DNA of 64,000 bases, taken from contig NZ_NSDM01000012.1 of the NCBI RefSeq assembly GCF_030852425.1, positions 62,001-126,000 on the forward strand, written 5' to 3'. Shown here piece after piece: positions 28,815 to 38,900 of the stretch. Below the pieces are notes generated by a model. It saw only the letters and a program-made list of their open reading frames with translations. It did no database searches and was not told the DNA's origin. The translations under genes and the position numbers were made by a program. This DNA is from Saccharothrix longispora. GTDB lineage: Bacteria; Actinomycetota; Actinomycetes; Mycobacteriales; Pseudonocardiaceae. Position 1 is the stretch's first letter; every line of letters begins with the position of its first letter.

Positions 28815-29675
28815 ATGGACACCGACGACGAGAAGTCGCCCGTCAGCACGAGGTTGAGCACCGCTCACAGCCGTGAGCTCGGCGAGGAACTACGTCGCAT
28901 CCGCCACACCGCCCGCCTGGCCTCCGCAGTCGTCGCCGAAAGCCTGGGCTGGTCGCTGGGCAAGCTCAGCAAACTCGAGACCGGCAGCCGCGGCACCAGC
29001 CCGTGGGAGATCGCCACCCTCCTCGGCCGCTGCGCCGCAGACAAGGCCACCCGTGACCGCGTCATGGCCATCGCCCACGAGCCCGACACCGGCACGTTCA
29101 CCCGGTCCCACCACGGCAGCCCCGACACCCTCACCGCCCTGACACTGCACGAACACCTCGCCCACAGCGTCACCGTCTACGAACCGCTCACCGTCCCGGC
29201 CCTCGCCCAGACCGCGGCCTACGCCCGCGCACTGACCGGCGACGAGAACCTGGCCGCCGCACGCGTCGCGCGTCAGGACAACCTCCTCCACCGCCGCACC
29301 CCGCCGGACACCACCCTCTATATCCACGAAACCGCCCTGCGGCTGGTCGTCGGCAACCGCGCCGTCATGCGCGACCAACTGCTCCACCTCACCCTGCAAG
29401 CCGGTCAACCCCACATCACCGTCCACGTCATCCCCATGACCGCACCAACCCACCTCGCCCTGCGCCACCACGCCGCACTGCTCACCTTCGCCCCACCACT
29501 GCGCCCGCTGGCCTACAGCGAAAGCGGCATCACCACCGTCTTCCACGACAAGCACCACGCCGTCGAACACCACCAGCGCCGACTCCGCGAACTCCACGCC
29601 CGCGCCCTGCCCGCAGCCCAGTCCGGTGAAGTCATCGCGCACTGGGCCGACGCCTACGACAAGGGGATCCGCTGA
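28815..29675 (+). CDS. XRE regulator with DUF5753 domain (Scr1-like)
   Basis: A 286-residue actinobacterial regulator. An N-terminal XRE HTH (about 18-75; SLGWSLGKLSKLETG contains the recognition-helix region) is followed by the DUF5753 domain (about 105-280; EHLAHSVTVYEPLTVPAL, ETALRLVVG, ITVHVIPM). ATG has GAGGA six bases upstream. Members usually pair with small DUF397 or zinc-binding partners; here the next gene overlaps it by TGATG and encodes a small Cys-containing protein. Such regulators often control development or antibiotic genes in Streptomyces. Cytosolic. Confidence 0.92.
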   Translation: MDTDDEKSPVSTRLSTAHSRELGEELRRIRHTARLASAVVAESLGWSLGKLSKLETGSRGTSPWEIATLLGRCAADKATRDRVMAIAHEPDTGTFTRSHHGSPDTLTALTLHEHLAHSVTVYEPLTVPALAQTAAYARALTGDENLAAARVARQDNLLHRRTPPDTTLYIHETALRLVVGNRAVMRDQLLHLTLQAGQPHITVHVIPMTAPTHLALRHHAALLTFAPPLRPLAYSESGITTVFHDKHHAVEHHQRRLRELHARALPAAQSGEVIAHWADAYDKGIR

Positions 29676-29953
29676 TGGGACTGCGCCCGTTCCGCTGGCA
29701 ACCCCACGACGGCGAACGTCATGCCATCGACGACAACGCCATGCCGACCCAGGAGACGGCCACGCTGTGCGGGGCGGAGCTGACCGTTCCCGCTGCGCGC
29801 CCCACCAAGCAGCAGTGGTGCTGGCCCACCTGCACGGCGTGCGACGCCGCCTGGCGCCTCGCCGAGGGCATCCCCCTCTTCCTCCCGCAGCAGCGCGACA
29901 CCAACCGGAAGACGGCGCAGCCCTGCGAAAGCCGCCGTCCAACGCGTACCTAA
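29675..29953 (+). CDS. Small Cys-containing protein coupled to the DUF5753 regulator
   Basis: A 92-residue protein whose ATG overlaps the regulator stop (TGATG). It contains ATLCGAEL and WCWPTCTACDAAW, a Cys arrangement resembling the small zinc-finger proteins found next to XRE-DUF5753 genes in actinobacteria. Starts with a GLRPFRWQPHDGERHA motif also seen in that group. Likely a zinc-binding partner of the regulator. The C-terminal 20 residues are Arg/Thr-rich and may be disordered. Confidence 0.72.
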   Translation: MGLRPFRWQPHDGERHAIDDNAMPTQETATLCGAELTVPAARPTKQQWCWPTCTACDAAWRLAEGIPLFLPQQRDTNRKTAQPCESRRPTRT

Positions 29954-30585
29954 TCCGCCTGACAGTCAAGCCCGCCGATCCTCGCTACGCCTGTTTCGGA
30001 GCCCTGGCTGCACGGGAATCATTGTTTGTGGCAGACGCGGCGCGGCAGTCGAACGGTATAATCAGCTAAAAATAGGTGAGGTGCTTCCGGTGCACTTCGG
30101 GTACATCTCCTTATGTCGCCTCGATTTTATGCTCGGTGTGCCAGTGTTTGTGAGTGTGGCTTTGGTGGAATTGTGTCTACATGACGAACTTTTAACCGAT
30201 CGCTCTGTGTGGTCAGATTGAAGATCGATTACGCGTACGGTGACTTCCGTCGCGGGTTCACATGGAGGATCACATTGGGGATCAGGTTGGGGATCCTGTT
30301 AGAACGCCACCCCCTCCGATCGACGAAGAGCCTGCTCACGGGGCTGTAGGGGGATCCGCTGGTATCCCAGACTCGCTTGCCCACAAGCCTGTGACACATC
30401 GGGGCGGGCTGGTCGTCAGCGGCCACTCAGTCTGCCCTGGTCGTCTGTGCCGGCTAGGATGGCTCGGTCAATGCACCGGCTTCGTCGCCTAATCCCACTG
30501 ATACCGCGGGCTCCCGCACTGTTCGCGGAGGATTTGTTGCGGGCCGACGGCCGAGGGCGGGGCTGATGGTGCAGGCTCGTACTCC
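29954..30585. other. Gene-free stretch, A/T-richer than surroundings
   Basis: About 630 bases with no supported gene. The part 30,055-30,245 is clearly A/T-richer (TATAATCAGCTAAAAATAGG and similar), which suggests foreign DNA or a promoter. A tandem imperfect 12-mer occurs at 30,275-30,298. No tRNA cloverleaf or transposon ends were found. Confidence 0.45.
30275..30298. repeat. Tandem imperfect 12-mer
   Basis: TTGGGGATCAGG is followed at once by TTGGGGATCCTG, ten of twelve bases shared, within the gene-free stretch. Possibly a regulator binding site; could also be chance. Confidence 0.3.
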
Positions 30586-31176
30586 ATGATCGATGACTTT
30601 GCGAAGGAGTACCTGCACGGCGACCTGCGGGAGGTCCGCGAGGTGATGCTGCGGAAGCTCGACGGGCTGTCCGAGTACGACGTCCGCCGTCCCCTGACGC
30701 CGACCGGGACCAACCTGCTCGGCCTGGTCAAGCATTTGGCCTTGTCGGAGGCCCGGTACTTCGGCGAGGTCTTCGGTCGACCGTTCCCCGAGCCCGTCGC
30801 CCGCTGGGACGACCCGGAGCGGCGCGGCGCCGACATGTGGGCGACCGAGCACGAGACGCGCGAGGAGATCACCGGCCGCTACCGGCGCGCCTGGGCGCAC
30901 TCCGACGCGACCATCACCGCGCTCGCCGTCGACTCGCCCGGTCACGTGCCCTGGTGGCCGCGTCCCGGCGTGATGCTGTTCAACGTCCTGGTCCACGTGC
31001 TCACCGAGACCAACCGGCACGCCGGGCACGCCGACATCCTGCGCGAACAGCTCGACGGCGAGGTCGAGATGGACTGGGAGGGCATGGCCCGGCGGGGGCA
31101 GGACGCGGCCTTCTGGGAGAACCAGCGCGCGCAGATCGAGAGAGCAGCCCGGGCGGCTGGCTCAGTCGAGGCTTGA
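30586..31176 (+). CDS. DinB-superfamily (DUF664) protein
   Basis: A 196-residue four-helix-bundle protein of the DinB/DUF664 group. The predicted metal-binding His positions are visible: VKHLALSE (about 49) and the pair in HVLTETNRHAGHADILREQ (about 140-155). Actinobacterial members include mycothiol-dependent transferases, so thiol conjugation is a reasonable guess but not shown. Start ATG has only a weak ribosome site (GGTGCAGG region). Stand-alone gene, cytosolic, no link to the neighbours evident. Confidence 0.87.
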   Translation: MIDDFAKEYLHGDLREVREVMLRKLDGLSEYDVRRPLTPTGTNLLGLVKHLALSEARYFGEVFGRPFPEPVARWDDPERRGADMWATEHETREEITGRYRRAWAHSDATITALAVDSPGHVPWWPRPGVMLFNVLVHVLTETNRHAGHADILREQLDGEVEMDWEGMARRGQDAAFWENQRAQIERAARAAGSVEA

Positions 31177-31365
31177 CCAGGCGATATCGGACAGGTGGCG
31201 TCCAGCCGTTGTGCCCGTCGAGCGAGTGGTAGGTCTCTCCGCTTCGCCGATCATGATGTTGACCTGGACGACCGGCAGGCGCAGCGCCTGCCGGTGGTGG
31301 TCCTATCCACTAAGCAGCTCGCCGTCGACTCCGGCGAGCACCCCTTCATCGACTAATCGCTCGGT

Positions 31366-32415
31366 TCACGCTTGTGGCGTCGTCGCTGCGGGCGGCATCG
31401 GCGAGGGCGGTGGGGTCGTCGAGTGCGGCGAGTTCGGGGCGGGAGCGGCCGCAGCATCATCGTCGACGACGGCCGGGGCCGCGACGTGAGCCCAGACGTC
31501 GGACAGCTCGGACAGCGACCGCCGATAAGTGTCGCCGGCCGGCGTGCCGAGAGGAAGCCAGACTTCGTCGGCCGGACTGGGATGTACGGCGTTGGGGTCG
31601 AGTAGCTCGGCCGCCGCGGTGGCGACCGGTACCGAGCGTGGGTCGTGCAGTTCGCGCCAAGCTTGGTGGAGCAGCTGGCGAGTGGTTGCTTCGCGGCGCG
31701 AGGTCGGCAGCCAGACGAGCAGTGGTGTGGTGATGCCGGTGGACTGTGCGAGGGCGGCGTAGCCGGTGAGTTTCCCGACGAGCTTGGTCAGGACCTCGGT
31801 GCCGAAGTCGTACTCGAGAAACCAGTCGATCCGTCGGTTGCCGTCAAACCAGCGGCCGTAGCCGTCGGGCTTGACCAGGTCGCCGAAGTAGCGGGCGCAG
31901 CGGGCCTCCGACCACCACGCCGCCAGCGCGACCTGCTCGCCCTGTCGAAGGTGGCGGGCGCGGTCGACCAGGGCGGTGAACCACTCGTTGACGCCGACGG
32001 TATGGGCGAGGCGCAGGCTGTGGGCGATGCCGAAGGCGCGGTCGTGCCGGTAACCCATCCTCTTGACGTCCAAGCCGTCCTCGGCCGCAAGTACGGCCGC
32101 ACCGGCGGGTGCCAGGACGTAGTGCATGGGTGCGGTGCCGAGGCTGATGAAGGGCTGGAAGCGGTCGACGACGCTCCAGAGGTAGAGCTCGCGTAGCCGC
32201 TGGCGCCCGGAACGGGAGCTGGGGAAGGCCAGTGCGGTGATCTGGTGGGCTGTAAGGACCCGGTGCTCCCAGAGCATCCTGACGATCCACCTGTCTCGTG
32301 GGGTCAGCCGCCCCGCGAGCAGGGCCTGGTGTTCGGCGGTGTTGGCGGCGCGCGGCGTGGGACGGGTGGGCTTGTGGCCGCGTAGTGTGCGTTGGCGAGT
32401 CGGGTTGGTGATCAC
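31366..32415 (-). CDS. Replication-relaxation family protein
   Basis: About 349 residues from a GTG with GGAGG eight bases upstream; a longer frame to 32,604 exists but has no ribosome site. An N-terminal winged-helix (TPRDRWIVRMLWEHRVLTAHQI, seen by the LTAHQITALAF core), then HSLRLAHTVGVNEWF, and an acidic WFLEYDFGTE motif match this family. Members sit on integrated plasmids and conjugative elements (pSAM2-like) and are tied to DNA relaxation or replication. The C-terminal tail is Ala/Pro/Ser-rich. It marks this region as part of, or derived from, an integrative element. No relaxase or FtsK partner is visible in the window. Confidence 0.85.
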   Translation of the reverse strand: MITNPTRQRTLRGHKPTRPTPRAANTAEHQALLAGRLTPRDRWIVRMLWEHRVLTAHQITALAFPSSRSGRQRLRELYLWSVVDRFQPFISLGTAPMHYVLAPAGAAVLAAEDGLDVKRMGYRHDRAFGIAHSLRLAHTVGVNEWFTALVDRARHLRQGEQVALAAWWSEARCARYFGDLVKPDGYGRWFDGNRRIDWFLEYDFGTEVLTKLVGKLTGYAALAQSTGITTPLLVWLPTSRREATTRQLLHQAWRELHDPRSVPVATAAAELLDPNAVHPSPADEVWLPLGTPAGDTYRRSLSELSDVWAHVAAPAVVDDDAAAAPAPNSPHSTTPPPSPMPPAATTPQA

Positions 32416-33009
32416 GACGAGCACCTCCGAACAGGCTGATCCACGCAAGGGCTTCCTTGCTTGCACTCCTGAACTCCAGAAAATTGGCCCTATGGGGACA
32501 CGCGGCCCCGAATCGTGATCGATCGAATGTCCTGTTGCCGCGTCTGGTCGACATGATCGTTGATCGATCGAGCGGACCCGGTACGTCATCCGCCCTGGAA
32601 GCACCTCAGGGTGGATGACGGAGGCTACTCCTGCTGTGCTGGCCGGTCGTAGGGCGTGCCGTCACTACCCAACGTTCGAGTGAGAGGCCCTGGCCTTATG
32701 TCTCAAAGTGGATCAACCGTGGCAGTCTCAAGTACGCCCATAGTCCGAGAATCGGATGTAAGAGATGTGAAGCTGCTTGTTGCCGCTGAGCTGAATTTCC
32801 ACTGACGTGTTTGCCCGAGGGCGGTGCCCACGTAATTTGGCAGTCGCCGTACAGGGGTGATGGTTACGGCGATTTCGGCTTAACGTAGGTGAGGCGGGAG
32901 TCTTGTCGGGGTAGCCTCTTGTCCATCGCTAAAGTGAAGCTTCGATTGGTCAGCTTCCTGTTGACTCGAAGTGGTGTGCTGATCGTCTAATGGACATTGC
33001 AGGCACAGT
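32416..33009. other. Gene-free stretch between replication-relaxation and cytosine methyltransferase genes
   Basis: About 590 bases with no supported gene. Composition drops toward 32,700-33,000. The left part should contain the promoter of the replication-relaxation gene (minus strand); the right part lies downstream of the methyltransferase. Nothing else recognised. Confidence 0.4.
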
Positions 33010-34164
33010 TCATGTCGCCAGCGGGATGGTCTCGGTCGTTGCATTTGAACGAATTGACGATCGCTTGCCTTGTCGGCCGGTCCGTCGTTTATTTGTCACT
33101 TTGGTGGCCTTGCTGGCGGTCTTAACGTGATCCACGATCGCAGCTCCAACGGCTTTGGCAAGCTGAGGGGGTACGGCGTTTCCGATGAGCCTGCCAAGTG
33201 GGGCAAATTGAACCGGCTTGTTTGGGGCCACGAACTCGTAATCCGATGGGAAGCTCTGCAGGTTAGCAGCCTCCCGCAAAGTGAGGGCGCGATCCTGCTC
33301 GGGGTGACCAAACCGTCCCGTGCCGAAGTTGTACGACATGGTGGTGATGGTAGGAGATGGTTCGTCCCACGCCATGCGCGCGTAAACATTGCGGAAAGTT
33401 GATCCGGATTCCTTGCGATGGCATGGAGCTCGCAATTCTTCGGGCCACTCTTCCCAGGTGCCGCCGGGTGTAGACTTTTGGATGCGTTCGAAGTTCGTCT
33501 CGCTCAAAGTGCGGCTTTTGTGGAATCGATCGTGTGGGTGCGTCTCCCCATGAGCTACCGGGGGCAGGTCGTGGATCGCCTGACGGACGGTGGCGTACTC
33601 ACTAGGGCTGACGGTGCCCTTCGGTACCTTGATCTCGCCGAGCAGTGAGGCGAGGAGGACCAGTCGCCTACGGTGTTGAGGTACGCCGTACGTCGGGCAG
33701 TGGCACGACTTGAAGTCCACGTGGTACCCGAGGGTCCGAAGCTGGATGACGAAGTCCTTGAAGACCGAAGCGCTCCCTATGCGAGGAACGTTCTCCATCG
33801 TCACGATCTCCGGCATCGTCCCTTCGATCAGTCGTCGTACCTCATTGACCAGGGGCCACTGGCGCTCCTGTGAGGTGTCGACCCCTCGACGGTAGGACGA
33901 GAACGGCTGGCACGGAGCGCAGCCCGCCAGGATGCGGATGCGGGTGTCGTCAGGCCACATCGCAGCCAGTTCGCCTGCTTCGAGGTCGCAGACATCCCGC
34001 TGGTGGAACGGCGCCTGAAGGTTGGTGCGGAAGGGGTACGCGCAGGCCGGATCAAGGTCAAGGCCGGCAGCGATGTGGATCCCGGACTCCCGTAGGCCGT
34101 AGGAGAGTCCGCCGACACCGCAGAACAGGTCGACTGCAGAGATCTTGAGGGGTCGGGCGGCCAT
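33010..34164 (-). CDS. DNA (cytosine-5) methyltransferase
   Basis: A 384-residue C5 cytosine methyltransferase. Motifs in order: I FCGVGGLSYGL (14-24), IV APCQPF (catalytic Cys85), VI ENVP (124-127), VIII QHRRRLVLL, IX REAANLQSFP and X IGNAVPP. The target domain between VIII and IX is about 100 residues. The C-terminal 35 residues are basic and Thr-rich. No restriction endonuclease gene is adjacent. It diverges from the sigma factor that opens the DISARM-like series; class 2 DISARM uses a 5mC methyltransferase (DrmMII), so this may be its counterpart, or a stand-alone marker of self DNA. No clear ribosome site; a palindrome lies just upstream. Confidence 0.93.
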   Translation of the reverse strand: MAARPLKISAVDLFCGVGGLSYGLRESGIHIAAGLDLDPACAYPFRTNLQAPFHQRDVCDLEAGELAAMWPDDTRIRILAGCAPCQPFSSYRRGVDTSQERQWPLVNEVRRLIEGTMPEIVTMENVPRIGSASVFKDFVIQLRTLGYHVDFKSCHCPTYGVPQHRRRLVLLASLLGEIKVPKGTVSPSEYATVRQAIHDLPPVAHGETHPHDRFHKSRTLSETNFERIQKSTPGGTWEEWPEELRAPCHRKESGSTFRNVYARMAWDEPSPTITTMSYNFGTGRFGHPEQDRALTLREAANLQSFPSDYEFVAPNKPVQFAPLGRLIGNAVPPQLAKAVGAAIVDHVKTASKATKVTNKRRTGRQGKRSSIRSNATTETIPLAT

Positions 34165-34405
34165 GCCGGCACTGTAGTGGATCTACAGAGCGTAGTGCGG
34201 GTGATACCAGGTTGTGAGAGCGGGGAGCCGCCTTGAGCGATCCACATCGGCGTCTTACGAGGTGACCGGTCGATCCGTCCAGGACGTTGCGGTCGTGAGC
34301 ATCGCAGATGCGGCAGGTATCGAATCACGATTTGATCAACAGGTCGCTACGCGCGTCACGTTGGTAGCTCTTCCACCGATGAGCCTCTGGACCGAGGAGG
34401 TGCTC
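34165..34405. promoter_or_regulatory. Divergent promoter region: methyltransferase / sigma factor
   Basis: About 240 bases between divergent start codons. Must drive both the 5mC methyltransferase and the sigma-led defence genes. The sigma frame stays open upstream to 34,214 but only the ATG at 34406 has a ribosome site (GAGGAGG). No convincing -35/-10 pair for the housekeeping sigma factor was identified, which leaves room for autoregulation by the encoded sigma factor. Confidence 0.45.
34172..34188. promoter_or_regulatory. Palindrome at the methyltransferase start, candidate operator
   Basis: CTGTAG-TGGAT-CTACAG, perfect 6-bp arms with a 5-base centre, 8 to 24 bases upstream of the methyltransferase ATG, where its ribosome site or start of transcription would be. 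Many C5 methyltransferases repress their own promoter, so binding by this enzyme or a regulator is possible. Confidence 0.42.
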
Positions 34406-35908
34406 ATGGCGACCCCGATGCGAGCCTCAGCGCGCTGTCCGGCGAACGCGCCACGCGTCAACGACCTCGCGGGCGAACTACGCGTGATCCTACAGAAACA
34501 TGAGGCCGGCTCGGGTCGACGGTTCCTGGCCGAGTTCGCCGCGCGGCACCGTTTGACCCACCGCGACGTCGATGCACTGTTGTCGGCTTTGGAGGGGAAT
34601 GGTGCCGACTCGCCCGGCTCTGGCGCTGTCGACGTGAAAGAGGTTGGGCCGGCTGAAGCGACGGTCGAGGAGCCGATGGCGGCGGTGCCTGCTCCTGACT
34701 TTGCCTGGATATTCGGGGACGAGCCGGAGTCGGCTCCCCTGCGGGCTGTCGACGATGTCGTTGGTCGGGCGTTCGACGACCTCCTCGGGGATTGGTCACG
34801 AAGCGGGGGACAACTCGCTCGGGCGGATGTCGCACTTCTCGCGAGTGCGCGAGGATTGAACTCTGTCGAACAGGGGCAACTGCTGGTCCTTCTGGAGGGT
34901 GCGGGGATTGAGTTGTCGGTTCCCGGTGATCTACGTCCGGAAAGGGCCGCTGAGTGGGGGTACGAGTTCCGTGCGGATGTGGTCGGCCAATACTTGGAGG
35001 CGATCAAGCGCTACCCGCTGATCGACGGTTCCCGAGAGGTGGAACTGTGGGCGTTGATCTCCCAGGGCGTCGCCGCCCGGCGTGAACTGGACGAGACCGG
35101 GAACAACGCGTTGCCTGCGGATCTCCGGCGCAACCTGCAGGCTCAGGTCGCCGCAGGGCGACGCGCCCATGCCGAGTTGGTGTGCGCCAACCTACGACTC
35201 GTGGTCTCGATTGCCAAGGCCAGGCATTACGACGTCTGCGGAGTGGAGTTCGCCGACCGCATCCAGGACGGCAACGTGGGACTGATGCGTGCGGCGGACA
35301 AGTTCGACGGGTCGAAGGGCTTCAAGTTCTCGACCTACGCCACGTGGTGGATCAGGCAGGCGATCGAACGCGGTATCGGTGACAGGGGAAGCACTATCCG
35401 TGTTCCCGTCTACATCCACGAGCAGGCGCACAAGATCCGAAAAGCAATATCCGGATTGACCGCACGGCTCGATCGCTCACCCGTCCTGAGCGAAATCGCC
35501 GACGCGACGGGTATCGCCCCCGGACAGGTTCAGGCGGTGCTCGACTTCACGCGGCCCGTCATCAGCCTCGACCGCCTACTGGGAGAGGAGGGGGATCTTC
35601 GCCTGTCCGACGTGCTGATGAGCGAAGACGAGCGCGACGGCCGTGCCGATCCAGCGGAAATCGTCACTCACGCGGTGATGCGGGAGGACTTGACGCACAC
35701 GCTCGCCGCGATCCTTCCCGCGCGGTCAGTTCGGGTCCTCGAACGGAGGTTCGGCATAGGCACGGGTGACGAGGAGACGCTGGACGAGATCGGTGCGATC
35801 TTCGGTGTAACGCGCGAGCGCATACGGCAGATTCAGAACCAGTCCTTGGCAACTTTGCGTCAGAACCGGTGCGTAGCCGCCCTGCGGTCCTACGTCGTGA
35901 ACGACTGA
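34406..35908 (+). CDS. Sigma-70 family factor heading the DISARM-like series
   Basis: A 500-residue group 1/2-like sigma factor. Regions 2.1-2.4 are complete (VCANLRLVVSIAKARHY, FADRIQDGNVGLMRAADKF, FKFSTYATWWIRQAIERG), then region 3 and region 4 (VLERRFGIGTGDEETLDEIG and VTRERIRQIQNQSLATLR), so it should bind core polymerase and both promoter boxes. Two N-terminal segments (about 15-60 and about 125-170: DVDALLSALEG, and SVEQGQLLVLLEGAGIEL) resemble region 1.1-type helical units. GAGGAGG precedes the ATG. It ends 41 bases before the drmA-like gene, so it is probably co-transcribed. A dedicated sigma factor could switch the defence genes on during phage takeover of transcription; that is inference. 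Confidence 0.9.
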   Translation: MATPMRASARCPANAPRVNDLAGELRVILQKHEAGSGRRFLAEFAARHRLTHRDVDALLSALEGNGADSPGSGAVDVKEVGPAEATVEEPMAAVPAPDFAWIFGDEPESAPLRAVDDVVGRAFDDLLGDWSRSGGQLARADVALLASARGLNSVEQGQLLVLLEGAGIELSVPGDLRPERAAEWGYEFRADVVGQYLEAIKRYPLIDGSREVELWALISQGVAARRELDETGNNALPADLRRNLQAQVAAGRRAHAELVCANLRLVVSIAKARHYDVCGVEFADRIQDGNVGLMRAADKFDGSKGFKFSTYATWWIRQAIERGIGDRGSTIRVPVYIHEQAHKIRKAISGLTARLDRSPVLSEIADATGIAPGQVQAVLDFTRPVISLDRLLGEEGDLRLSDVLMSEDERDGRADPAEIVTHAVMREDLTHTLAAILPARSVRVLERRFGIGTGDEETLDEIGAIFGVTRERIRQIQNQSLATLRQNRCVAALRSYVVND

Positions 35909-35949
35909 AGCTGGTGGGCGGGCCAGTGACCACCTGGAGGGAACAGGCA

Positions 35950-38900
35950 GTGAACAACACCAGCGGCCAGTCGCCGCAGCAGGCGTACCAGGCGTTCGTC
36001 GACTGGCTCGACCGCCGGGTCGTCGCTGCTGGGCGGGGCGACGGGCTCGACCGTTTGGAGGTCGCGCCCGCGGGAACGTTCTGGCTGGGCCGGTTGGCGT
36101 GCGAGGACGAGGTCCGCAAGGGTGCCGGCGACGAACGGTCGGAGCGGCTGGATCCGTGTGCGATCGGTATCCGGTTGCGGCCCGCGAGCGAACCGTCCTG
36201 GTCGATGACCGTGACGGTGCGGGCGCGGGGATGGGTGCAGGACCCCAAGGACGGGCCCGTCCCGGACAAGCGCTGGTGGCGCACCGACCCCGTCGAGGAG
36301 CGGGTGCTGGTGAAGGTCGACCGAAAAGGCGGGGTGTTCGGCGCTCGGCAACTGGCCGACGCGTTCACCGCCGTGGGCGCACCGGGCTTGACGGCCGAGG
36401 TGCGCGTCGACGTGGAGGACTGGCACCGGCAGATGGAACTGGTGGTGCAGCTGGTCAACACCAGTCCAGAGAAGGCGAAGGACCTGACCGATTCGCACCT
36501 GTACGAGACCCAGATCGAAATCTCGGCTCTGAAGACGGTGCCGTTCCAACTGGAATCGCTACCGGACAGCTTCCGCTACGACCGGACGATACCTGCGTAC
36601 GGCATCAACGTCGGAGTCGAGGTGCCCGAGCCTGGCGTCTTCCGCAGTTCGGACACCGTCGGCGTGCAGACCTTCCGACCCGGCTACTGGAACAGCACGC
36701 ACCAGGAGCCGGACCTGTCGTTCTCGACGCTGGCCGATAACCCTCTGCCGCAGCTCGCGGCCCTGCTCGAGGCGCTGACCGCCTACGACGACGCGCACTG
36801 GTCGCCGTCGGTACTGGATGCCAGACAGGCAGCCGAGGAGTGGACGCCGACGATGCGCGAGGAGGCGGACAAGTCGGCGGAGGAGGTGTTCGCCGAGCTG
36901 GGGCGGCTGCGGACCGGATTGGGCCTCATGGAGACCCACCCGAAGATCCTGCGCGCCTTCCGGCTGATGAACGAGGCGATCGGGCTCAGCGCACACGGGC
37001 GGTACACCGGGTGGCGGCCGTTCCAGGTGGGCTTCCTGCTGTCGACGGTCCGCTTCCTCGCCGAGCCGGAGGAAGAGGCGAGCTACGTCGACACGGTGTG
37101 GTTCGCCACCGGTGGCGGCAAGACCGAGACCTACCTCGGGCTGCTGTTGACGGCGGCGTTCCACGACCGCCTGACCGGCAAGCCCCTGGGGGTGACGGCG
37201 TGGTCGCGGTTCCCGCTGCGGCTGCTGAGCCTGCAACAGACCCAGCGGTTCGCCGACGCGCTCGCCGCGGCCGAAATCGTCCGCCAGGATCGGACTGTCG
37301 GGGGTGCCCCGTTCAGCCTCGGCTTTCTCGTCGGTCAGGCCGGCACGCCCAACAAGATCGTCCCGAAGGCGGAGAACGACGAGGACATCACCCCGGACAG
37401 CGCGGGAATGCCCGACAGGTACCGAGTGCTGCTGCGCTGCCCGTTCTGCCGGGACGAGAACCTGCGGATGCACTTCGACCGCCAGCGGTGGAAGCTCGAG
37501 CACTGCTGCACCAACTCGGACTGCCGGATGTACCGTCGGGCCCTGCCGGTGTACGTCGTGGACCAGGAGGTGTTTCGATTCCTGCCTACGGTGGTGGTCG
37601 GCACCTTGGACAAGGCCGCTTCGATCAGCATGCAGCAGGCCATGCGCGGCCTGGTCGGTCCGCCGCGAGCGCAGTGCCCGGAGCAGGGGCACGGCTTCAC
37701 CTACGCTGAGCGGGCGAAGACCCCGAACGGCTGCCTGGTGCCCAACTGTCAGGGGGGGCTGGTTCTCAAGCCGCTGCCCATGGATGCGCAGCGGTTCGCG
37801 CCGTCCCTGAGGTTGCAGGACGAGCTGCACCTGCTGCGCGACAGCCTGGGGGCGGTCGACTCCCACTATGAGAGCCTGCTGGACCACCTCCAGCAGGAAC
37901 TGTCCGGCAGGCGCGCCAAGATCGTGGCGAGCAGTGCGACCCTCACTGGCTACGACCGCCAGGTCAACGTGCTCTACCGGCGGAAAGGCCGAGTGTTCCC
38001 GCAGCCGGGTCCACGGGCGGGCGAGTCGTTTTGGACCGTGCCGACCGCGCAGCCGCTGCGTCGGTTCGTGGCGGTCGCCCCGCGCGGCGTAACGCTGGAG
38101 CACGTGAGCGACCGCACCCTGGACACGCTGCAGCGCTGCATCAGGGAACTGCTGGACGACCCGGCCGCGGTGTGCGCGGAGGCAGGCGTCGAGCCCCGGT
38201 ACGCCGACATGGTGATCAGCCAGTACGGCACCAACGTCGTCTACGGCACGACCCTCTACGACGTGGAGGCCGCCGGACGGAGCTTGGGCAGCAACAACAC
38301 CGTCGCCGGCATCAACGTCGAGCAGCTGACCGGCCAGACGGACTTCGACGAGGTCCGCGGCATCCTCGAACGGCTGGAGAACCCCGAGGAGGACTTCGCC
38401 GAACGCGTCCACGTCGTTGCCGCCAGCTCGATGCTCTCCCACGGCGTGGACGTCGACCGGCTCAACACGATGGTGATGCTGGGTCTGCCGCTGACCACGG
38501 CGGAGTTCATCCAGACGACCGCACGGGTCGGGCGTCGACACCCCGGACTGGTCTACGTCCTGCACAAGATCGGCCGGGAGCGGGACGCCCAGACATTCCG
38601 CCACTTCGGGCCGTACGTGCGCCAAGGCGACCGGTTCGTCGACCCCATCCCGATCACCCGACGCAGCCGCCGCGTCCTGGACCTCACGATCCCCGGCGCC
38701 GTGGCGGCACGGACGCTGATGATCCGCGAACCGGAGAGCCGACAGAAGCTGAGCACCCCTGCGAGGCTGCGCGACTACATCCGCGGTACAGGTCTGACGC
38801 CTGAGGCGGAAGCCGATGCGGTGGCGGAACTTCTCGGCTTGAACGGCCCCGAGGACACCCTGCACCAGCAGCAGATCCTTGAGTGGCTGCAGGACTGGTT

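Noticed and set aside
31177..31365. Small plus-strand frames beyond the DinB gene
   Set aside because: Random-looking translation and no ribosome site; they overlap the 3' end of the replication-relaxation gene.
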